Of a stretch of DNA of 25,564 nt, positions 1-6,348 are shown piece by piece. Source of the DNA: RPQJ01 sp052035645 (GTDB lineage: Bacteria > Pseudomonadota > Gammaproteobacteria > Steroidobacterales > Steroidobacteraceae); assembly GCA_052035645.1 (NCBI GenBank), contig JBPOHK010000170.1:1-25564 (forward strand), given 5' to 3'. Made by a program: the position numbers and the translations under genes. Under the pieces are notes generated by a model. The model ran no database searches and was not told the DNA's origin. It was given only the letters and a program-made list of their open reading frames with translations. Position 1 is the stretch's first letter; the number at the start of each line of letters is the position of its first letter.

Positions 1-842
1 AGCGAGCCGAAGGTCTCCTTGAGCATCGCGGTGTCGAGCGTCCGGCCGGACGCGTAGTAACGCTGGGCCACGCGGCCGAGCGCAAAGGTGGTCGCGAACG
101 ACATGCCGGAACTCGCGGCCTGGTGGCCCACGGCACGGCCGAGACCGCCCGCCAGCGTGCCGAGCAGGCCGCCGAGCAGCTTGCGGCCGAGCTGTTCGAC
201 GTACTGGCCGGTCAGGCCGACGCCGACCGTGGCGATGAAATCCTTCGCCTGCGACATGTCCATGGGGTAGCCGTAGGACTTGCCGATGCGGTACACGAGC
301 CGCACCTGAAGCGGGATGATGGCCATGGAGGCCAGCGACTCCGGCAACAGCTCGAGCGCCGCGTTCATGATCGAGGCGTCGAGGATCATCTTGTCGTACT
401 CGGCGGGGGTCAGCGACGGCTTGCCCATCACGGCGCCCTGCGTCGCGGCGGCCGGCGCCTCGCTGCCCGCGTTGACCACTTCCGCCGCCCCGGCCCACGC
501 CGCCGAGGCCTGGCCCTCCGGCAGTTGCAGCGCCGCCGCGAGCCGGGCGAGGAACGCCTTCTCGGCGTCGTTCTGCGCCCCGTCGGCGTTCGCTACGCCC
601 ACCGCCATCTCGTAGGCGTATTGCTTGAGCTCCGCGGTATTGAGCGGCGCCACGACGGTCGCGAGCTCCGGCTTCGACAGCAGCACGTCGCGGAACAGCG
701 CCGGGAGATCGACCTCCCCGTCCTTGCCGAGCGCCTCGGCCACCTGCTTCACGGCCTCGCGCTCGCGCTCGTCCTTCATGCCGTCGGCAAAGGCGGCCAT
801 GAGAGCCACGGTCAACGTGGCGCGGGTCTGCTGTGCGTCCAT
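1..842 (-). CDS. TerB-like / DUF697 (YcjF-like) protein, 3' end beyond window
   Basis: The minus-strand frame opens at ATG 842-840 and stays open for 280 codons to the window edge, so the C-terminus is missing. Two acidic TerB-like stretches are visible: AFADGMKDERERE at residues 17-29 and ANADGAQNDAEKAFLARLA at about 84-102. After an Ala-rich linker comes a DUF697/YcjF-like segment at about 153-265, with IIPLQVRLVYRIGKSYGYPM followed by Gly-rich, probably membrane-associated helices (LLGGLLGTLAGGLG). DUF697 proteins are usually inner-membrane associated, and TerB modules are linked to stress or envelope functions. The role of this combination is not known to me. It starts 45 nt after tRNA-Pro with no visible terminator between them, so the two may share a transcript. 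The upstream ribosome site is weak (GGATCC). The frame and domain reading are clear; the function is not. Confidence 0.8.
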   Translation of the reverse strand, partial: MDAQQTRATLTVALMAAFADGMKDEREREAVKQVAEALGKDGEVDLPALFRDVLLSKPELATVVAPLNTAELKQYAYEMAVGVANADGAQNDAEKAFLARLAAALQLPEGQASAAWAGAAEVVNAGSEAPAAATQGAVMGKPSLTPAEYDKMILDASIMNAALELLPESLASMAIIPLQVRLVYRIGKSYGYPMDMSQAKDFIATVGVGLTGQYVEQLGRKLLGGLLGTLAGGLGRAVGHQAASSGMSFATTFALGRVAQRYYASGRTLDTAMLKETFGS

Positions 843-887
843 GGACAGGATCCGTCGTGATGAAATGGACTGGGGAAGTCGAGAAAC

Positions 888-964
888 TGGTCGGAGCGCC
901 GAGATTCGAACTCGGGACCCCTTGCACCCCATGCAAGTGCGCTACCAGACTGCGCCACGCTCCG
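888..964 (-). tRNA. tRNA-Pro (anticodon GGG)
   Basis: The minus strand folds into a full cloverleaf. The acceptor stem is CGGAGCG/CGCTCCG and the T arm carries GTTCGAATC. The anticodon stem CTTGC/GCAAG encloses the loop ATGGGGT, giving anticodon GGG for CCC/CCU proline codons. The discriminator A and a genomically encoded CCA (888-890) are present, for 77 nt in all. Confidence 0.97.
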
Positions 965-969
965 ACCGG

Positions 970-981
970 GGGCGGATTATA
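970..981 (-). promoter_or_regulatory. Probable -10 box and start region of tRNA-Pro
   Basis: A perfect TATAAT lies at 981-976 on the minus strand, 11 nt before the mature tRNA 5' end, followed by a GC-rich discriminator (CCGCCCCC). This is the layout of a stringently controlled stable-RNA promoter. No good -35 hexamer is visible at 16-18 nt spacing. Confidence 0.55.
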
Positions 982-996
982 TACCGAGCCGGCGGC

Positions 997-1353
997 TCAG
1001 CGGCGGAGGATGCGAATCAGTTCCTCGAGCTCGGCGCGCAACTGGCGGGCGAGCTGGTGGGTCTGGGTCACGTCCTCGCGGGCTTCCTCGCCCTCGAGAC
1101 GATTGCGGGCCCCGCCGATGGTGAAGCCCTGGTCGTAGAGCAGCGAACGGATCTGGCGGATGACCAGCACGTCCTGGCGCTGGTAGTAGCGCCGGTTGCC
1201 CCGGCGCTTGACCGGCTTCAGCTGGGGGAACTCCTGCTCCCAGTAGCGCAGCACGTGCGGCTTCACGCCGCACAGCTCGCTCACCTCACCGATGGTGAAG
1301 TAGCGCTTGCCCGGAATCGCCGGCAGTTCGTCGTTATTGCTGGGGTCCAGCAT
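997..1353 (-). CDS. MerR-family transcriptional regulator (ihfA-linked type)
   Basis: A 118-residue protein with an N-terminal MerR winged helix-turn-helix at about residues 18-88 (YFTIGEVSELCGVKPHVLRYWEQ, then RRGNRRYYQRQDV). A short helical tail, about 89-118, is rich in Leu, Glu and Arg and probably forms the antiparallel dimer coil. There is no C-terminal cofactor domain and no metal-binding Cys cluster; the only Cys is in the HTH. It is therefore the short MerR type that sits directly after ihfA in many gammaproteobacteria. Its target is unknown. The start ATG overlaps the last 20 nt of ihfA, which suggests translational coupling at the end of the pheST-ihfA operon. Family assignment is secure; the specific function is not. 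Confidence 0.9.
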   Translation of the reverse strand: MLDPSNNDELPAIPGKRYFTIGEVSELCGVKPHVLRYWEQEFPQLKPVKRRGNRRYYQRQDVLVIRQIRSLLYDQGFTIGGARNRLEGEEAREDVTQTHQLARQLRAELEELIRILRR

Positions 1354-1633
1354 ACGCTTCCACGCGCGCCTTCAGCTTCTGTCCGGGACGGAACGTCACG
1401 ACGCGTCGCGCGCTGATCGGGATCTCCTCGCCGGTCTTGGGATTGCGGCCGGGCCGCTGGTTCTTGCTGCGCAGATCGAAGTTGCCGAAACCCGACAGCT
1501 TGACCTGCTCGCCGTTCGCGAGGGCCGCACGCAGTTCCTCGAAGAACAGGTCGACGAGTTCGCGCGCCTCGCGCTTGTTGAGGCCCAGCTGATCGAACAG
1601 CGCTTCCGCAATTTCCGCCTTGGTCAATGCCAT
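1334..1633 (-). CDS. ihfA: Integration host factor subunit alpha
   Basis: A 99-residue HU/IHF-fold protein. It has the N-terminal MALTKAEIAEALFDQLGLNK helices, the KLSGFGNFDLR strand and the DNA-intercalating arm around RPGRNPKTGEEIPISARRVV. That arm includes the Pro inserted into the minor groove. IHF-alpha pairs with IHF-beta (ihfB at 17236-17565) to bend DNA sharply at promoters, recombination sites and origins. The start lies 1 nt after the pheT stop, the conserved pheT-ihfA order. It reads as alpha rather than HU or IHF-beta because of this context and the SGFGNFDLR and ISARRVVTF sequences. Its 3' end overlaps merR by 20 nt. Confidence 0.97.
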   Translation of the reverse strand: MALTKAEIAEALFDQLGLNKREARELVDLFFEELRAALANGEQVKLSGFGNFDLRSKNQRPGRNPKTGEEIPISARRVVTFRPGQKLKARVEAYAGPQQ

Positions 1634-1634
1634 C

Positions 1635-4013
1635 TTATTTGTCTCGTATCGTGGCCTTGCACTCCCGCACCAGGTCTGCTACGACCTGCGCCACGACGGC
1701 ATCTGTTGATTCGTCGGTAAGGGTGCGCGAAACGTCCTGCAAATTCAAGCCTATCGCCACGCTCTTTCGACCCGTTTCGATACCCTTGCCACGATAGACG
1801 TCGAACACCACGACGTCCTTCAACGTATCGCCCGCACTGCGCCGGATGCAGTCGAGCAAAGACTGCACCGCGACGGCTTCGTCGACGATCATGGCCAGAT
1901 CGCGTCGAACGGCCGGGAACCGCGAGATCTCGCGATGCTGCGGCACACGCGCCTGCAGACCGGACTGGGTCTCGACCTCGAAGACCACTGCGGAATATGT
2001 CAACTCCAGGCGATGCTCCAGTTCGGGATGCAGGCGCCCGATCCAGCCGATCGCTGCATCGCCGCAGCAGATGCGCGCACTCTGCCCCGGGTGCAGCGCC
2101 GGATGCGCCTGCGGCACGAAGCGGAACGCCTCGAGGCGGCCGGTCGCGCGCAGCAGCGCCTCGACGTCCGACTTCACGTCGAAGAAATCGCCCGCGTCCT
2201 TGCCTGCGCCCCACTGCTCCGGCAGTGCCGGGCCGGCGGCGACACCGGCCAGCACCTCGATCTCGTGCAGCTCACCCGACTGGGTGACGAACTTGCGGCC
2301 GGCTTCGAACAGGCGCACGCGCGACTGCTGTCGGCGCTGGTTCGACTGCAGCGCCGCGACCAGGCCGGGCCACAGCGAGAGCCGCATCGCGGCGAGTTCC
2401 GCGGAAATCGGGTTGGCGAGCGTCAGGGCGCTCTCGCCCGGGCAGAACAGCGCCTGCAGGCCGGGCTCGACGAAACTGTAGGTGATGGCCTCGTGGTATC
2501 CGCGCTGCACGAGCAGGTCCGCCGCGGCGTCGATCGCGACGCGCGTCTCGGTGAGCGCCGGCATCGCGTTGCGTGCCGGCTGCACGGCCTCCGGAATGCG
2601 GTTGAAGCCGTGCACCCGCGCGAGTTCCTCGACGAGGTCTTCCTCGATCGCGACGTCGAAGCGCCAGGACGGTGCGGTCACCTGCCACGCGTCGGGACCG
2701 GCCTGCACCTCCATGCCGAGCCCCGTGAGGATCTGGCGCATCGCGGCGTCCTCGATGCGGGCCCCGATGACGGTGCGCGCCCGCTCGGGCCGCAGCCGCA
2801 CGACGGGGCGAGCCGGGAGTTCGTCCTTCAGCTCGGCGAGCCTGGCCGGACCGGGCACGCCGCCCGCGCAGTCGCACAGCAGTCGGGTGGCGCGCTCGAG
2901 GGCGCGTTCCTGCAGCGTCGGGTCGACGCCGCGCTCGAAGCGCTGCGAGGCGTCGGTGACGAGGCCGAAGCGCCGGCCGCGCCCGGCGATCACGTTCGGG
3001 TCGAACCAGGCGACCTCGATGAGCACGTCGACCGTGTCGTCGCCGATGCCGGAGTGGTCGCCGCCCATCACGCCCGCCATGCCGATCGGCTTGCTGCGAT
3101 CGGCGATCACGAGGATGGAATCGTCCAGCGCGATCTCCCGGCCGTCGAGCAGCCGGAGCGGCTCGCCCGGCCTGGCACGGCGCACGACGACGGCCCCGTC
3201 GATCTCGCGCAGGTCGTACGCGTGCATCGGCTGGCCGAGTTCGAGCATCACGTAGTTCGTCACGTCGACGGCGGCGCTGATCGGGCGCAGGCCCGCACGG
3301 CGCAGGCGCTCCTGCATCCACGCCGGCGAGGCCGCCGCGGCCCGCAGGCCGCGGATCACCCGCGAGGCGAAGCGCGCACAGCCGGCGCCCGGCGTCAGCT
3401 CGACCGGAAACGACTCGGCACTCGCGGCCGGCACCGGCTCGATCGCCGGTTCGCGCAGCGCCACGCCCGTGAGCGTGGCCACTTCGCGCGCGACGCCGCG
3501 CACGCTCATGCAGTCGCCGCGGTTCGGCGTGAGGTTGATCTCGAGCAGCGTGTCCTCGAGTTGCAGCGCGCTCACGAGGGCCTCGCCCACGGTGAGCTCG
3601 GCCGGCAGCTCGAGCAGTCCGCTGGCGTCGGCATCGAGGCCGAGTTCCTTCGCCGAGCAGAGCATGCCGAACGACTCGACGCCGCGCAGCTTGGCCTTCC
3701 TGATCTCGAGGCCGCCCGGCAGCTTCGCGCCCAGCGTGGCGAGCGGCGCCTTGAGGCCGACGCGGGCATTCGGCGCGCCGCACACGATCTGGACGGTCCC
3801 GCTGCCGGTATTCACCTGGCAGACACTCAGGCTGTCCGCGTTCGGGTGCTTCTCCCGTGCGACGATCTCGGCGACCACGACGCCCGGCAGCGGGGGCGCC
3901 GCCGACTCGATGCCCTCGACCTCGAGGCCGGCCATCGTCAGGCGCTCGGCGAGCTCACGCGCCGGCGGCAGCGACGGCAGCCAGTCCTTCAACCATTGCA
4001 GACTGATGCGCAT
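1635..4013 (-). CDS. pheT: Phenylalanine--tRNA ligase beta subunit
   Basis: A 792-residue protein of the usual length for bacterial PheT. It opens with MRISLQWLKDWLP. A tRNA-binding EMAP-like domain covers about residues 40-150 (ADSLSVCQVNTG, IVCGAPNAR). The B3/B4 editing domain lies at about 205-370 and the B5 domain at about 400-475. A catalytic-like core follows, and the FDX-ACB anticodon-binding domain fills the last 95 residues (REISRFPAVRRDLAMIVDE). With PheS it forms the alpha2beta2 enzyme that charges tRNA-Phe and hydrolyses mischarged Tyr-tRNA. A good ribosome site (GAAGGA, 8 nt before ATG) lies in the 17-nt gap after pheS. ihfA begins 1 nt after its stop. Nothing looks broken. Confidence 0.97.
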   Translation of the reverse strand: MRISLQWLKDWLPSLPPARELAERLTMAGLEVEGIESAAPPLPGVVVAEIVAREKHPNADSLSVCQVNTGSGTVQIVCGAPNARVGLKAPLATLGAKLPGGLEIRKAKLRGVESFGMLCSAKELGLDADASGLLELPAELTVGEALVSALQLEDTLLEINLTPNRGDCMSVRGVAREVATLTGVALREPAIEPVPAASAESFPVELTPGAGCARFASRVIRGLRAAAASPAWMQERLRRAGLRPISAAVDVTNYVMLELGQPMHAYDLREIDGAVVVRRARPGEPLRLLDGREIALDDSILVIADRSKPIGMAGVMGGDHSGIGDDTVDVLIEVAWFDPNVIAGRGRRFGLVTDASQRFERGVDPTLQERALERATRLLCDCAGGVPGPARLAELKDELPARPVVRLRPERARTVIGARIEDAAMRQILTGLGMEVQAGPDAWQVTAPSWRFDVAIEEDLVEELARVHGFNRIPEAVQPARNAMPALTETRVAIDAAADLLVQRGYHEAITYSFVEPGLQALFCPGESALTLANPISAELAAMRLSLWPGLVAALQSNQRRQQSRVRLFEAGRKFVTQSGELHEIEVLAGVAAGPALPEQWGAGKDAGDFFDVKSDVEALLRATGRLEAFRFVPQAHPALHPGQSARICCGDAAIGWIGRLHPELEHRLELTYSAVVFEVETQSGLQARVPQHREISRFPAVRRDLAMIVDEAVAVQSLLDCIRRSAGDTLKDVVVFDVYRGKGIETGRKSVAIGLNLQDVSRTLTDESTDAVVAQVVADLVRECKATIRDK

Positions 4014-4030
4014 GGGTCAGTTCCTTCGCA

Positions 4031-5062
4031 TCAGCCGAACTGGCGCAGGAAGCGCAGGTCGTTCTCGAAGTACAGGCGGATGTCGTTCACGTTGTAGCGC
4101 AGCATGGTGAGCCGCTCGATGCCCATGCCGAACGCATAGCCCGTGTAGCGCTCCGGATCGATGCCCACGTTGCGCAGCACGTTCGGGTGCACCATGCCGC
4201 AGCCGGCCACCTCGAGCCAGCCCGTGTTCTTGCACACGCGGCAGCCCTGGCCGCTGCAGAACACGCACTCGATGTCGACCTCCGCCGACGGCTCGGTGAA
4301 CGGGAAGTACGACGGCCGGAAGCGGATGCCGAGGTGCCGCTCGAAGAAGCGCTCCACGAACTCGTGCAGCAGCGACTTGAGGTGCGCGAAGCTCACGCCC
4401 TCGTCGACCACCAGGCCCTCGACCTGGTGGAACATCGGCGTGTGCGTCATGTCGGAGTCGCAGCGGTAGACGCGGCCCGGCATGATCATCCTGAGCGGCG
4501 GCTTCTCGCGCAGCATTGCGCGCACCTGCACCGGCGAGGTGTGGGTGCGCAGCAGCCGGCCGTCCGGGAAGTAGAACGTGTCGTGCATCGCCCGCGCCGG
4601 ATGGTTGGCGGGGATGTTGAGTGCCTCGAAGTTGTGCCAGTCGTCCTCGACCTCGGGCCCCTGCTCCACCGCGAAACCCGCATTGCGGAACAGCGCCTCG
4701 ATGCGACGGCGCACCCGGCTCACCGGGTGCAGGCCGCCCGGCTGCTGGCCGCGCCCGGGCTGCGTGACGTCGATGCGGCCGGCTTCGAGCTTGCGCTCCA
4801 GCTCGATCCGCTCGAGTTCGGCGCGACGCGCCTCGACCTGCGCCGCGAGTTCGTCCCGCACCGCATTGATGCGCGCGCCGGCCTCGCGGCGCGCCTCGGG
4901 CGACAGGCCGCCCAGCGACTTGAGCTGGGCCGTGATCGCGCCCTTCTTGCCGAACAGTTCGACCTTGAGGGCCTCGAGTCCGGCGAGGTCCGCGCACGCG
5001 GCGACGCGCCCGCGCGCCTCGGCGGCGATCGATTCGAGATCGGTTGCAGTGGATTCGCTCAT
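4031..5062 (-). CDS. pheS: Phenylalanine--tRNA ligase alpha subunit
   Basis: A 343-residue class II aminoacyl-tRNA synthetase catalytic subunit. The N-terminal coiled coil spans about residues 1-95. Motif 2 is the RVYRCDSDMTHTPMFHQVEG region (about 197-216), and motif 3 is GMGIERLTMLRYNVNDIR (about 312-329). FTEPSAEVD (255-263) and GCGMVHPNVL (287-296) line the Phe pocket. A C-x2-C-x4-C-x2-C cluster at C266, C269, C274 and C277 probably binds zinc; a similar cluster occurs in proteobacterial PheS. It is the first gene of pheS-pheT-ihfA-merR, and a terminator-like hairpin lies just upstream. The start is supported by GAGG a few nt before the ATG. Confidence 0.97.
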   Translation of the reverse strand: MSESTATDLESIAAEARGRVAACADLAGLEALKVELFGKKGAITAQLKSLGGLSPEARREAGARINAVRDELAAQVEARRAELERIELERKLEAGRIDVTQPGRGQQPGGLHPVSRVRRRIEALFRNAGFAVEQGPEVEDDWHNFEALNIPANHPARAMHDTFYFPDGRLLRTHTSPVQVRAMLREKPPLRMIMPGRVYRCDSDMTHTPMFHQVEGLVVDEGVSFAHLKSLLHEFVERFFERHLGIRFRPSYFPFTEPSAEVDIECVFCSGQGCRVCKNTGWLEVAGCGMVHPNVLRNVGIDPERYTGYAFGMGIERLTMLRYNVNDIRLYFENDLRFLRQFG

Positions 5063-5083
5063 CGGCCTCGTCGTCCTCGCGGA

Positions 5084-5119
5084 ACAAAAGAGGCCGGACC
5101 GCTTGCGCGTCCCGGCCTC
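5084..5119 (-). terminator. Rho-independent terminator or attenuator between rplT and pheS
   Basis: On the minus strand GAGGCCGG (5119-5112) pairs with CCGGCCTC (5097-5090). Two more pairs form past a bulged G, over a loop of about 9 nt, and TTTTGT follows. The U-tract ends only about 20 nt before the pheS ATG. It would end the infC-rpmI-rplT message or attenuate pheST, as in the enteric pheST operon. I see no Phe-rich leader peptide. Confidence 0.65.
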
Positions 5120-5132
5120 CTTGCTTCGTGGC

Positions 5133-5162
5133 TCGGCGCCCTTCCGGCAGGAAGCGCGCCGA
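5133..5162 (-). promoter_or_regulatory. Second stem-loop in the rplT-pheS leader
   Basis: An interrupted inverted repeat: TCGGCGC (5162-5156) pairs with GCGCCGA (5139-5133), with an inner TTCC/GGAA stem and 2-nt internal loops. It lies just after the rplT stop and upstream of the terminator hairpin. It could be an upstream attenuator element, a protein-binding site or an mRNA 3'-end protector. The pairing is visible; the role is inferred. Confidence 0.4.
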
Positions 5163-5171
5163 CTGCGATCG

Positions 5172-5534
5172 TCAGGTCGTCCCGAGACTCGCCTTGGCCT
5201 TCGCGGCGATGGCGCCGAACGCCTCGAGGTCGTGCACCGCGAGATCCGCGAGGGTCTTGCGGTCGATCTCGAGCCCGGCAGCCTTGATGCCGGCCATCAG
5301 GCGGCTGTACGAGAGGTCGAACCCGCGCGCGGCCGCGTTGATGCGGGTGATCCACAGGGCGCGGAAATCCCGCTTCTTGGCCTTGCGGTCGCGATACGCG
5401 TACTGGCCGGCCTTGATGACCGCCTGCTTCGCGGCGCGGAACACCTTGCGGCGGGCGTTGTAGTAGCCCTTCGCCTTGCCGAGGATCTTCTTGTGACGGC
5501 GTCCTGCGATGACGCCACGCTTGACTCTAGCCAT
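5172..5534 (-). CDS. rplT: 50S ribosomal protein L20
   Basis: A 120-residue, very basic protein that matches L20 throughout, beginning MARVKRGVIAGRRHKKILGK. The long basic N-terminal helix is followed by the globular RNA-binding domain (ALWITRINAAARGFDLSYSR). L20 binds 23S rRNA early in 50S assembly, and in enterobacteria it represses the rpmI-rplT messenger. The ATG is 8 nt after the rpmI stop, and the ribosome site GAGGTGA overlaps that stop, so coupling to rpmI is likely. Length is normal. Confidence 0.98.
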   Translation of the reverse strand: MARVKRGVIAGRRHKKILGKAKGYYNARRKVFRAAKQAVIKAGQYAYRDRKAKKRDFRALWITRINAAARGFDLSYSRLMAGIKAAGLEIDRKTLADLAVHDLEAFGAIAAKAKASLGTT

Positions 5535-5542
5535 GGGTCACC

Positions 5543-5737
5543 TCAGGCGTGCGGGAGCAGTTGTTCGAGACGGACGAGATCCTGCTTGGCGACCATGGTC
5601 TGGCCGCGCAGCTGGCGCTTTCGCTTGCTCGTCTTCTTGGTGAGGATGTGCCGCTTCTGCGACTGGCCGCGCTTGAAGCCTTTCGCCGTCTTGCGAAAAC
5701 GCTTGGCCGCGGCCCGGTTGGTCTTCAACTTGGGCAT
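5543..5737 (-). CDS. rpmI: 50S ribosomal protein L35
   Basis: A 64-residue basic protein with the full L35 signature (MPKLKTNRAAAKRFRKTAKG, then RHILTKKTSKRKRQLRG). It is a late-assembling 50S component. GGAG sits 5 nt before the ATG. It lies 82 nt downstream of infC in the conserved infC-rpmI-rplT order. I see no obvious L20 operator pseudoknot in that 82-nt gap, though I cannot exclude one by eye. Confidence 0.97.
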   Translation of the reverse strand: MPKLKTNRAAAKRFRKTAKGFKRGQSQKRHILTKKTSKRKRQLRGQTMVAKQDLVRLEQLLPHA

Positions 5738-5819
5738 TGCATGGACTCCTGTTTGTACTAGCCCGTTTCACCCCGGCTCGCGCCGGAGATCGAGGGCGAA
5801 GGAACGGCCGAAACCGCCC

Positions 5820-6344
5820 TTACTTCTTCTTCGGCGCGAGCATCATGACCATCTGCCGGCCTTCCATCAGCGGGTGCTGCTCGACCGTGGCATGCGCCGC
5901 GAGGTCGTTCTGCAACCGAGTCAGGAGCTGCCGACCGATGTCGGTGTGCGCCATCTCGCGACCACGGAACCGCAGGGTTACCTTGGCCTTGTCGCCTTCC
6001 TGGAAGAAGCGGATCAGATTCCTGAGCTTGATCTGATAATCGCCTTCATCCGTTCCGGGACGAAACTTCACTTCCTTGACCTGGATCTGCTTCTGCTTCT
6101 TCTTCGCCGCGGCAGTCTTCTTGTTCTGCTCGAACTGGAACTTGCCGAAGTCGATGATCCTGCAGACCGGCGGATCCGCCATCGGCGACACTTCGATGAG
6201 ATCCAGTTCCTGCGAGGCCGCGAGCTGCAGTGCCTCGAACCTGGACATGACGCCGACTTGTTCGCCGTCTGCGCCGATGATGCGCAGCTGGGGGGCCGTG
6301 ATCTCTTCGTTGCGCCGGATGCGCTTGGTCGTTGGAGCGCTGAT
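5820..6344 (-). CDS. infC: Translation initiation factor IF-3, AUC start codon
   Basis: IF-3 binds the 30S subunit, keeps it apart from 50S and checks start codons. The first ATG in frame (6248) would remove the conserved N-terminal domain. The frame continues upstream through TTKRIRRNEEITAPQLRIIG to an ATC codon at 6344-6342. That ATC is preceded by AGAGGAA, with 9 nt between GAGG and ATC, inside the last codons of thrS. Starting there gives 174 residues, the normal length. Non-AUG starts (AUU in E. coli) are typical of infC and underlie its autoregulation. The C-domain is intact (RFRGREMAHTDIGRQLL; EGRQMVMMLAPKKK). The start lies 4 nt after the thrS stop. The product is certain; the AUC start is well supported by length and ribosome site. 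Confidence 0.95.
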   Translation of the reverse strand: MSAPTTKRIRRNEEITAPQLRIIGADGEQVGVMSRFEALQLAASQELDLIEVSPMADPPVCRIIDFGKFQFEQNKKTAAAKKKQKQIQVKEVKFRPGTDEGDYQIKLRNLIRFFQEGDKAKVTLRFRGREMAHTDIGRQLLTRLQNDLAAHATVEQHPLMEGRQMVMMLAPKKK

Positions 6345-6348
6345 GCGT

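Noticed and set aside
1935..4097. Long plus-strand open frame antisense to pheT and the 3' end of pheS
   Set aside because: It is Arg/His/Ala-rich and low complexity, as expected for a shadow frame in GC-rich DNA. pheT on the other strand is intact and conserved.
5063..5171. Phe-rich leader peptide upstream of pheS
   Set aside because: No frame in the gap gives a start followed by clustered TTC/TTT codons.
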